A stretch of DNA of 64,000 nt, from positions 179,708,266 through 179,772,265 of the forward strand of contig OY986435.1 in NCBI GenBank assembly GCA_963920525.1, written 5' to 3'. Source of the DNA: Dichetophora obliterata (Eukaryota > Arthropoda > Insecta > Diptera > Sciomyzidae). Positions 55,201-64,000 of the stretch are shown in pieces. The stretch's first letter is position 1, and each line of letters starts with the position of its first letter. Made by a program: the position numbers and the translations under genes. The notes beneath the pieces were generated by a model, which was given only the letters and a program-made list of their open reading frames with translations, was not told the origin of the DNA and did no database searches.

Positions 55201-55474
55201 AATATTGTATATTTAAGAACTAAAATTGCAATATTTTTTTTTTATATTTATTACCTGAACTTTTTTATTTTTTAACAATAAATCTTTAATATCGAATCAT
55301 TTGCTTTTTAACTGCCGAACAAAAGCGGCACAAAATTCATTCGAAAAAAGTCGAAAAAAGTTGAAAAGTTGACTTCTAAAGGTTCAAAAAGTCGATGAGT
55401 CGACTTTTACTATTGGTACTGCTAAAAAAGTCGAAGTCGACTTTTGCTGGCAGTAGAACATCCCTACTGCCAAC

Positions 55475-56051
55475 ACGACTGACTGGAAAGAGTGTATCAT
55501 CCACCTTTGAAAATGTATCTTATGGAATCATCAGCAGTTCAATCAAATTGAACCTTTTTTATTGTGTAAATCATGTTTAAGTAGCACTGTCCGACAATTT
55601 AAAATTTATTTCAATATAACAGATTTTAATCAATGAATAAACTGCAGCACTCTATCTCTTTGTTTTTGTGTCTTTTTTGACCCATTTTAAAACTGTTCAA
55701 AAATACCAGTAACAACATTGCTTAGAAAACTTCACTATAAGTTTGTGTTGAACAAAATTTGTCTACAGCGCAGTGCTTGACTTTTTTCGATTACAATTAC
55801 TTTCCGATTACAATCGCAGTAATTGTAAACTAAAAAATTAACGATTACGATGACTGTAATTGTAAAAAATATTATTACGATTACTGTAATTGGAGTACAC
55901 ACAAATTACAATTGTGATAACTGTAATTGTAATAGATGAATATAATGATTACAATTACTAATATTTTAGGTTACATATTTATAAAACTAAGTACCTGTAC
56001 AGAATCATAGCTAAGAATCCAATTATTTCAAAATTAAAAGCACTTAGCATT
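55475..56051. repeat. GATTACAATTAC-type low-complexity interval
   Basis: From 55790 to 55950 the words ATTACAATTAC and GATTACGAT recur on both strands with variable spacing. A smaller similar patch lies at 36590-36660. No gene. Confidence 0.6.
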
Positions 56052-57309
56052 ATCTTGTCATTTGTGGATATGCCATGCCCGCAAAATTTTGCTTACAGCC
56101 AGTTGTTTAAAACAAGTTAACTATTAGGTTGCGGCCAGAGTGGATCCAGATGCAGACGTGCAGGCAGACAGGCACATGCAGCAACCTGCACAGCAAATTA
56201 GTCGTGCAGAGTGAATGCAGACGATCAGTACAGGTTGTTGTACGATCAGTATGTGAAAACAGACGCCCTGGTTTCTCGTAGCTGATTTTAGTTTTTTAGG
56301 CTTTTTTGTAATTTTTTTAGGAAACTGCGCTTTTAAGCGCATTTTCAGGTAAACAAGGCAATACCTAATAATATATATAAAAATATTTATGTAATAATGC
56401 GTTGTTGTTTTAAATGTTTAAATAGTGATTGCCCCCCGAATATCGGGTGGGTTGGATATAAGCTTAGAGATGTTATCATCAGTTTAAGGAGTGTTTTGAA
56501 TAAAAACCTTTCGATGTTCTTTTATTACGAGTCTAGAACTTGGTTTCTGTTCAACAATCTAATTTAAGTCACTTTTCATTACTTAATTAAAATTTACATA
56601 ATATTGCAAGTTGACAGTGATAACACTTTAACCCGTTGTACAACCGTGTTACAGAATTGTAACTGACCGAATAAAATAAGATCTTGTCATTTGTGGATAT
56701 GCCATGCCCGCAAAATTTTGCTTACAGCCAGTTGTTTAAAACAAGTTAACTATTAGGTTGCGGCCAGAGTGGATCCAGATGCAGACGTGCAGGCAGACAG
56801 GCACATGCAGCAACCTGCACAGCAAATTAGTCGTGCAGAGTGAATGCAGACGATCAGTACAGGTTGTTGTACGATCAGTATGTGAAAACAGACGCCCTGG
56901 TTTCTCGTAGCTGATTTTAGTTTTTTAGGCTTTTTTGTAATTTTTTTAGGAAACTGCGCTTTTAAGCGCATTTTCAGGTAAACAAGGCAATACATAATAA
57001 TATATATAAAAATATTTATGTAATAATGCGTTGTTGTTTTAAATGTTTAAATAGTGATTGCCCCCCGAATATCGGGTGGGTTGGATATAAGCTTAGAGAT
57101 GTTATCATCAGTTTAAGGAGTGTTTTGAATAAAAACCTTTCGATGTTCTTTTATTACGAGTCTAGAACTTGGTTTCTGTTCAACAATCTAATTTAAGTCA
57201 CTTTTCATTACTTAATTAAAATTTACATAATATTGCAAGTTGACAGTGATAACACTTTAACCCGTTGTACAACCGTGTTACAGAATTGTAACTGACCGAA
57301 TAAAATAAG
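56052..57309. repeat. Near-identical 629-bp tandem duplication
   Basis: Units 56052-56680 and 56681-57309 start ATCTTGTCATTTGTGGATAT and end GACCGAATAAAATAAG. Only one difference was noticed (CCTAATAATA against CATAATAATA). Each unit includes the GCGGCCAGAGTGGATCCAGA core and an AATAAA with downstream T-rich sequence. Such a head-to-tail pair could be two LTR-like or pseudo-LTR units, or an unequal crossover product. The 72- and 80-codon minus-strand frames are copies of each other, so not independent evidence for a gene. Confidence 0.92.
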
Positions 57310-57361
57310 ATGCCAAGAAACAACTAACTACATGGCTTAATTAGAATCATCTTGTGACAAT

Positions 57362-57890
57362 GTGATTTCTAACATGTTTGCAAACTTCTCTAAATCAACT
57401 TACTCCGATATACCATTTAATACTAGCACGGTGTATCCTTTTCTTCCACCAGTTAACTCTTTTGAAACTCCTGTAATAGACCCAAATTTTGTCATGTGTT
57501 ATCTTCGACAAGTAAAATCTTCTTTTACGACCGGCCCTGATAAAATTCCAAGCTGTATTTTAAAGCAATGTGCTACAAACCTGTGTACTCCTCTAGCAAA
57601 CATTTTTAATATTTCCTTGCATAGTGGTTATTTTCCTATTATATGGAAGGATTCTTACATTATACACCTTCACAAATCTGGCTCCAAGATAAATGTTTCT
57701 AACTATCGAGGTATTGCAAAATTAAGTACAATCCCTAAGTTATTTGAGAAAATCATAACTGGTCAATTAACCCACTCCGTGTCTTCCACCATTTCTGTCT
57801 TTCAACATGGTTTTCTGAAGGGTAAGTCCACTACAACAAACCTCTTAGAGTTTACTACGCGTGTTATAAATGGTTTTACTTTGGGACTGC
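57362..57890 (+). pseudogene. LINE reverse transcriptase fragment (CR1/Jockey group)
   Basis: The frame reads TGPDKIPSCILKQCATNLCT, NIFNISLHSGYFPIIWKDSY, HLHKSGSKINVSNYRGIAKL and QHGFLKGKSTTTNLLEFT. These are the first RT blocks of a non-LTR element without stops over 175 residues. Near 57890 it runs into the left arm of the giant inverted repeat, so the catalytic F/YADD region is missing here. Confidence 0.85.
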
Positions 57891-59881
57891 AGACTGCACA
57901 ACAACCACGTTGTAAAACAGTGGTTAATGATGTGGGTTAACGGACTAAGAACGTAGGGTATAATTAGCTTTATAAATCTTATCGAGATGCCATCTAAAAA
58001 TGCCATATTGAAAATGTTGTTGTTTCTTTGGAAAAAATTCGTTAGAGCAATTAATTGTTCTAACCTGACCCAAAGCTCAATAAACGATTTTAAACGATCA
58101 AACAACTAGAATTTGTATTTAAAATCAAGAATGATTTAAAGTATTAAACATTTAGAATTTGTATTTGAATCATAAAAAATCAACATAATAACAAGGTCAT
58201 ATAGAAAACTTTCAAAATATTTCAATAATATTTCAAACACTAAAAAAAGAAAAATACTTGAACACAGGTTAGTTTGACAAGTTTCGACTAAGACACTTAT
58301 TTTCCAGTATGAATTTTTAGTGCATTTTATTTAAAACCATGCTCCAGAAAATTATCCATATCTTTTTCATTGTTGAGTTGCTGCAGCCAAACTTTATGGA
58401 AAACTCTTAAAAAAGCTTTCAATTAAGTCATATTGAAATATGAAACAAACAAAAATACCTTTTGTTTTACGCGTTTAAGACTTTTTAAATTTTTGCAATT
58501 TTCACATTAAAATTTACGCATTTTGGCAAAAACATGTTCCAGAAAATTGCTCATAGCTTCCTTGCTTTGGGTTGCCACCGCCAAACTTTTTGGAAAAATA
58601 GTGAAAAAACTTTTATTAAAGACATACTAAAAGATAAAAAAAATATTAAAAATAAATTTTTTATTTTTGGTGTTTTGAAGTTTTTAAAATTTTTGTAATT
58701 TTCCCATACAAATTTTAAAATTACAAAATGGTCTATTATTTCTGTGTTGGAGAACTGTTGGAGAAATTAAATCTTGGAAATACGTTAAGAAAGCATTGTT
58801 ACAAGATATGAATGAATTAAAAAAAAATATATTTAAAATTTAATTTAGTTTTTTACGAATCTTAAACTTATGTTCCTTTTGAGTTTATAGCAGATTTATT
58901 TGATATAACAGATTTTATTTTTATTTAACGATATTATTATGGTATGTGAAATATGTGTTGAAATTGTTTTGCTTATTCTTCTATGTTCTATTTTAAAATA
59001 TAGGGTACTAAACTTGGAAAATTAAATTTCATTAATTTATGAAAATTAAATTTTATTAATTTTCTAACAGCCAGTTGCATAAAAGTCTTGGTAAAGTAAC
59101 TAATAGTTAGCTTAACTGTCTAACTAAGGTTGCGGCCAGAGTGGATCCAGATGCAGAAGTGCAGGCAGGTTTGCTCGCAGGCACCAGTACGACAAAACTG
59201 GCTTCATATAATTTCATATAAACCTGGTCAAAGTGTGCAAAGTGACAACAGGCAGACCAGGTACAGGTTGTACGAGAAAACATGCTGGCACCGGTTTCTC
59301 GTACTTATTTCAGTCTTTTTATGTCGTTGTGCAATTTTTTAAGAAATCTGCTTTTTTAAGACAACAATTTTAATTTTTTTTGTCTAAAAGTTCAATTAAA
59401 TGACTTTGGAGAAATGAGAAAAAATTTACCGTTTCCTCACTAATTCAATACTTTATATATTTTATTTTATAAAAAATAAGCCAAAAGTTGTTTTTGTTGT
59501 AGATTTTTTTTCGAAAATTCAACTTTACCCACTCCAATTAGTTTTAGTTTTGCACATCATGCAAATTTGATAATTTTTTGCAAGATTTGTTTCTGTGAAA
59601 GGTAAAAAAAAGGATTTTCCTTGCACGAAATGTTGTTATTTCAGGCATATTTACCTCAGTTGTTCTGCTTTCCTTAAAAAGCCGATTACGGCTTACGTCC
59701 GGTCTTTTTGTTTTATTACCTTTTTAAAACTGGCCATAGCCCCAAATAATATTTTGCCATTTGAGGCTATGTTCTGTCACTATGTTCATTCATTTTGACA
59801 TAGTTTCATTATAAGTTGAAACCTTTTTTATATGGGGCTTATTTATTTTTTCTTGTTGGGTGCTCTTTTATAACATAATCT

Positions 59882-60035
59882 TCAAATCTTGGGACTTATT
59901 GTATTTGACATTTGGGTGTTGTTTCATTGCATTTGGGCATTCTTTCATTTTTACGTTTGGGGTTTATTTCATTTTCGCTGGGACTTATTTCATTGGGTTT
60001 TATTGCATTGCGGCTTATTTCAATTGGGGTCTATT
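59882..60035. repeat. Periodic GGG/T-rich block
   Basis: TTGGG-, TGGGC- and TGGGG-words followed by TTATTTCATT recur every 20-25 bases. The left arm of the giant inverted repeat ends inside it. The overlapping frames rich in F, G and W reflect this periodicity. Confidence 0.7.
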
Positions 60036-60885
60036 TCGTGGTGCTCCGAAAATACTTTCAAATTTCGGCGACCCAGAAATCGGAATCGTGTTTTTTTATC
60101 TTCACGAATGGGAAAAGCGTACGTCAAATGACTAATATTTGTCATATGTCGAATTTTTTTTTTTTTTTTTTTTGGATTCGCCCGGAGGTATGAAATCTTC
60201 CCAAGATACGTATACCCGACCTAAACGCATGCACGATTCACATTCTAAAATCTACCCGAATTAGCCGGGACAGACAGAATGCACCTACGTACTAAAACAT
60301 ACCCCCTATTGGCAATTAGGATTTTCCACTAAGCACATTAATTGGCTTTTCAGCGGAATTTAAAAATTGAATATATATAAACGCGTATTTAAGTATACTT
60401 GATTCTATATAAATAAGCAACATCGAATTAAATAATAGTAATTATTAATTTAAGGAAAAACAATCAAAAACACTAAACTCATTTTAACTGGTTTGCGGCC
60501 ATTGTCCAACCCAAGGACCAACGTGGAAATGAGATAAGTCTCATATCCGCCAAATCAAAATCCCAATTAGTTGGATATGCATTTGGGCCAACGCAGGCAT
60601 AAACTTGTATGGAAAAGAGAAATACTCTGGCACACCAATCCAGGTGATAGTGTGAGTTCAGTCTAATTTCAAATCAGGAAACCACGTGAGCGCGTAAATC
60701 CCAATTCGATTAAAAATTAAAATATTGAATAATTAAAAAGTAAGTTTTAAAAACGATTCATATTTGATGGTGCTTACTTTATAAACATAATATCGAAACA
60801 AAAAAGAGAAACAGAACAATCTCAATTGCCAATATTACATTGTTATAAAATTGCGTTAGGTATAATGGGATGAAGTTAAATTGAT
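60036..60885. other. Centre of the inverted repeat, unknown content
   Basis: A T-run lies at 60155-60173. The interval 60178-60720 has balanced composition, with CCCGGAGG and TACCCGACC words, and may be part of an LTR or an untranslated region. No gene is recognised. Confidence 0.4.
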
Positions 60886-61333
60886 TTAATTATTTAAATG
60901 TAATATAATTTTCCGTTTTAAGACATCTACCGAATCAGAAAAATTAATCATATTGAAGTTATCATTGAAATCACTGCACATACATCGTAAAGGTTCCTGA
61001 AGAGCGTAATTAGAACTGCACTGACTCAACTTGAAAAACAGAAAATGTCTAGTTCCTCTCCTTGGGATGTTAAAATTTAGAGCTGAGATGAGATATTCCG
61101 AATTAATCTCGCCACGAAGTAATTTATACAGAAACATGACATTAAGCATCATTCTTCTGCTTCTTAGGGAAGGTAGTAAAATAATTTTAAGGCGTATTTC
61201 ATACGATGGAAGCATAATATTGGGGTTCCAACGACTATGACGTAAAGCAAAAAGTAAAAACTGTTTTTGAACGGATTCTATGGCGTCGATGTAGACATTA
61301 TATTGTGGGTTCCATACAACTGATGCATTGTAG
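60886..61333 (-). pseudogene. LINE RT C-terminal fragment (CR1/Jockey group)
   Basis: The minus-strand frame reads NASVVWNPQYNVYIDAIESV, QKQFLLFALRHSRWNPNIML, PSYEIRLKIILLPSLRSRRM and LNFNIPRRGTRHFLFF before its stop. S-V-V-W-x-P-x-Y...I-E-x-V-Q-x-x-F-L is the thumb/C-terminal block of CR1/Jockey-group LINEs. Upstream it fuses into the GGG/T-rich arm at 61333. It may be the other end of the element whose N-terminal part lies at 57362-57890, in opposite orientation. Confidence 0.8.
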
Positions 61334-63429
61334 CAATGCAATAAAACCCAATGAAATAAGTCCCAGCGAAAATGAAATAAACCCCAAACGTAAAAATGAA
61401 AGAATGCCCAAATGCAATGAAACAACACCCAAATGTCAAATACAATAAGTCCCAAGATTTGAAGATTATGTTATAAAAGAGCACCCAACAAGAAAAAATA
61501 AATAAGCCCCATATAAAAAAGGTTTCAACTTATAATGAAACTATGTCAAAATGAATGAACATAGTGACAGAACATAGCCTCAAATGGCAAAATATTATTT
61601 GGGGCTATGGCCAGTTTTAAAAAGGTAATAAAACAAAAAGACCGGACGTAAGCCGTAATCGGCTTTTTAAGGAAAGCAGAACAACTGAGGTAAATATGCC
61701 TGAAATAACAACATTTCGTGCAAGGAAAATCCTTTTTTTTACCTTTCACAGAAACAAATCTTGCAAAAAATTATCAAATTTGCATGATGTGCAAAACTAA
61801 AACTAATTGGAGTGGGTAAAGTTGAATTTTCGAAAAAAAATCTACAACAAAAACAACTTTTGGCTTATTTTTTATAAAATAAAATATATAAAGTATTGAA
61901 TTAGTGAGGAAACGGTAAATTTTTTCTCATTTCTCCAAAGTCATTTAATTGAACTTTTAGACAAAAAAAATTAAAATTGTTGTCTTAAAAAAGCAGATTT
62001 CTTAAAAAATTGCACAACGACATAAAAAGACTGAAATAAGTACGAGAAACCGGTGCCAGCATGTTTTCTCGTACAACCTGTACCTGGTCTGCCTGTTGTC
62101 ACTTTGCACACTTTGACCAGGTTTATATGAAATTATATGAAGCCAGTTTTGTCGTACTGGTGCCTGCGAGCAAACCTGCCTGCACTTCTGCATCTGGATC
62201 CACTCTGGCCGCAACCTTAGTTAGACAGTTAAGCTAACTATTAGTTACTTTACCAAGACTTTTATGCAACTGGCTGTTAGAAAATTAATAAAATTTAATT
62301 TTCATAAATTAATGAAATTTAATTTTCCAAGTTTAGTACCCTATATTTTAAAATAGAACATAGAAGAATAAGCAAAACAATTTCAACACATATTTCACAT
62401 ACCATAATTATATCGTTAAATAAAAATAAAATCTGTTATATCAAATAAATCTGCTATAAACTCAAAAGGAACATAAGTTTAAGATTCGTAAAAACTAAAC
62501 TAAATTTTAATTATATTTTAATTCATTCATATCTTGTAACAATGCTTTCTTAACGTATTTCCAAGATTTAATTTGCAACAGTTCTCCAACACAGAAATAA
62601 TAGACCATTTTGTAATTTTAAAATTTGTATGGGAAAATTACAAAAATTTTAAAAACTTCAAAACACCAAAAATAAAAAATTTATTTTTAATATTTTTTTT
62701 ATCTTTTAGTATGTCTTTAATAAAAGCTTTTTCACTATTTTTCCAAAAAGTTTGACGGTGGCAACCCAAAGCAAGGAAGCTATGAGCAATTTTCTGGAAC
62801 ATGTTTTTGCCAAAATGCGTAAATTTTAATGTGAAAATTGCAAAAATTTAAAAAGTCTTAAACGCGTAAAACAAAAGGTATTTTTGTTTGTTTCATATTT
62901 CAATATGACTTAATTGAAAGCTTTTTTAAGAGTTTTCCATAAAGTTTGGCTGCAGCAACTCAACAATGAAAAAGATATGGATAATTTTCTGGAGCATGGT
63001 TTTAAATAAAATGCACTACAAATTCATACTGGAAAATAAGTGTCTTAGTCGAAACTTGTCAAACTAACCTGTGTTCAAGTATTTTTCTTTTTTTAGTGTT
63101 TGAAATATTATTGAAATATTTTGAAAGTTTTCTATATGACCTTGTTATTATGTTGATTTTTTATGATTCAAATACAAATTCTAAATGTTTAATACTTTAA
63201 ATCATTCTTGATTTTAAATACAAATTCTAGTTGTTTGATCGTTTAAAATCGTTTATTGAGCTTTAGGTCAGGTTAGAACAATTAATTGCTCTAACGAATT
63301 TTTTCCAAAGAAACAACAACATTTTCAATATGGCATTTTCAGATGGCATCTCGATAAGATTTATAAAGCTAATTATACCCTACGTTCTTAGTCCGTTAAC
63401 CCACATCATTAACCACTGTTTTACAACGT

Positions 63430-64000
63430 CTTCTTTCCCTCCTTCCTAGAAAATTGCCAAGGTGGTCCATATTGCTAAAAAATCGTCTGCGGTCGAAGCC
63501 AATGATTTTAGGCCAATTAGTATTTTGTCGTCGCTGTCTAAGGAATATGAAGCGATTATGGTAGATCAAATCTCAATCTTTTTGAACACTAATAATTGCT
63601 ATCTCCTCTACAATCTGGATTTTGAGCTGGCCATAGCTGTTCCACTGCTACTATGAAAGTTTTGAATGATGTATGAAAATCATATGACGAGGGACAAATA
63701 ACTCTTCCCTGCATGCTCGACTTTTCCAAGGCTTTCGACACTGTAAATCACAACTTACTTTGCCAAAAACTAAAGTGCTGGTATAACTTTTGTGATAATG
63801 CTGTAAGTCTTATGAGAAGCTTTTTGTCCAAAAGATTACAAAGAGTTAGGGTTGGTGATAAGTGTTCTCAATTTAATTTGGTACGCAGTGGAGTGCCACA
63901 AGGTTCAATTTTTGTCCCATTGCTATTTTCAGTTTTTATAAATGACATTGTCTCAACTTCTAAGCACTCTTCTATGCATGCATACACGGATGATATTCAA
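63430..64000 (+). pseudogene. LINE reverse transcriptase fragment, runs off the window
   Basis: Broken plus-strand frames give VHIAKKSSAVEANDFRPISI, then after frameshifts LDFSKAFDTVNHNLLCQKLK, RSGVPQGSIFVPLLFSVFIN and YTDDIQ at the very end (the family has YADD; here A is T). It overlaps in content with the fragment at 57362 but has different sequence, so it comes from another LINE. It starts directly at the outer border of the right arm. Confidence 0.8.

Larger units (their letters stand above)
50654..55466. mobile_element. hAT element, 8-bp target duplication, nested content
   Basis: The ends TAGGGATGTGC and the complementary GAACATCCCTA are flanked by CTGCTAAC (50646-50653) and CTGCCAAC (55467-55474), an 8-bp duplication with one mismatch. 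AGTCGAAA and TCGACTTTT words cluster inside both ends (50670-50790 and 55330-55450). A hAT transposase scrap near the right end supports the family. An inverted-repeat element with a satellite array fills 51588-54089. Confidence 0.85.
57907..63429. mobile_element. Giant inverted repeat, 2.1-kb arms
   Basis: 57907-60011 and 61336-63429 are reverse complements, with scattered substitutions and small indels (for example near 58305, 58750, 58850 and 58940). The centre of 1.32 kb differs. Both arms carry the same short frames (such as 59595-59798 plus and 61546-61749 minus). The arms include the dispersed CTAGAATTTG repeat, a GCGGCCAGAGTGGATCCAGA core and a GGG/T-rich periodic block. A foldback-type element or an inverted duplication are both possible. 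Confidence 0.9.

Noticed and set aside
56124..56995. Two identical minus-strand frames (72 and 80 codons) as a conserved gene
   Set aside because: They are the same DNA duplicated by the 629-bp tandem repeat, so the identity is not evidence of selection, and no protein motif is present.
60886..61455. A 189-codon minus-strand frame as a single gene
   Set aside because: Its first 40 codons come from the GGG/T periodic block, identical to the frame in the other arm; only the part from 61333 down is LINE RT. The fusion is a junction product.

Overview
The window looks like a repeat-dominated, AT-rich stretch of an insect nuclear genome, most likely a higher fly (Diptera). That assignment is an inference from the element mix: LOA-type LINEs with an RNase H domain, several hAT families, piggyBac, Tc1/Tc3, pogo-like and PIF/Harbinger-like MITEs, plus tRNA-derived repeats. 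There is no prokaryotic gene organisation, no operon, no rRNA and no convincing canonical tRNA gene. No complete host gene can be shown. The possible host-derived sequence is a split SAM-like-domain gene fragment (24875-28200), a weak candidate first exon (39472-39508), a candidate core promoter (35566-35623) and several unique-looking intervals.

Layout, left to right. 1-6600: a Tc1 transposase remnant split by a hAT-type element (1837-5434, near-identical 8-bp target duplication) that itself holds two further inverted-repeat elements. 6600-15300: small MITEs, a pogo/Tigger remnant, a hammerhead-like motif at 14063 and a minus-strand Tc3-like transposase. 15656-18574: a decayed minus-strand LOA-type LINE inside a 14-bp target duplication. 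19150-20780: a pogo/Jerky-like remnant interrupted by a hAT element with a readable transposase C-terminus. 21775-22990: a decayed CR1/Jockey-group reverse transcriptase. 24160-28200: a PIF-like MITE and the SAM-like gene fragment, split by a Penelope-like or retrozyme-like insertion (25467-27642) that carries a canonical-looking hammerhead ribozyme. 28236-30912: a piggyBac element with one premature stop, nested in a repeat-rich MITE. 32062-34388: a hAT element with a perfect 8-bp duplication, holding a MITE and a LOA 3' end.

34400-45160 mixes unique sequence with tRNA-derived repeats, MITEs and hAT pieces. 45162-49260 is a hAT-like element holding the best-preserved protein of the window, a 5'-truncated LOA-type LINE (46085-49118, 13-bp target duplication, open reading frame with RT and RNase H). 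50654-55466 is another hAT element with a nested inverted-repeat element full of ~330-353-bp tandem repeats. 56052-57309 is a near-perfect 629-bp tandem duplication. The last 6.6 kb is a very large inverted repeat (57907-63429, arms of about 2.1 kb) bordered by two different LINE reverse-transcriptase fragments.

The biology here is genome parasitism in layers: each element landed in an earlier one, and the surviving target duplications let the order of events be read. The most notable items are the hammerhead ribozyme at 26990-27036 in its palindromic Penelope-like context, the 5.5-kb inverted repeat, and the tRNA-derived repeats arranged as inverted and tandem pairs.
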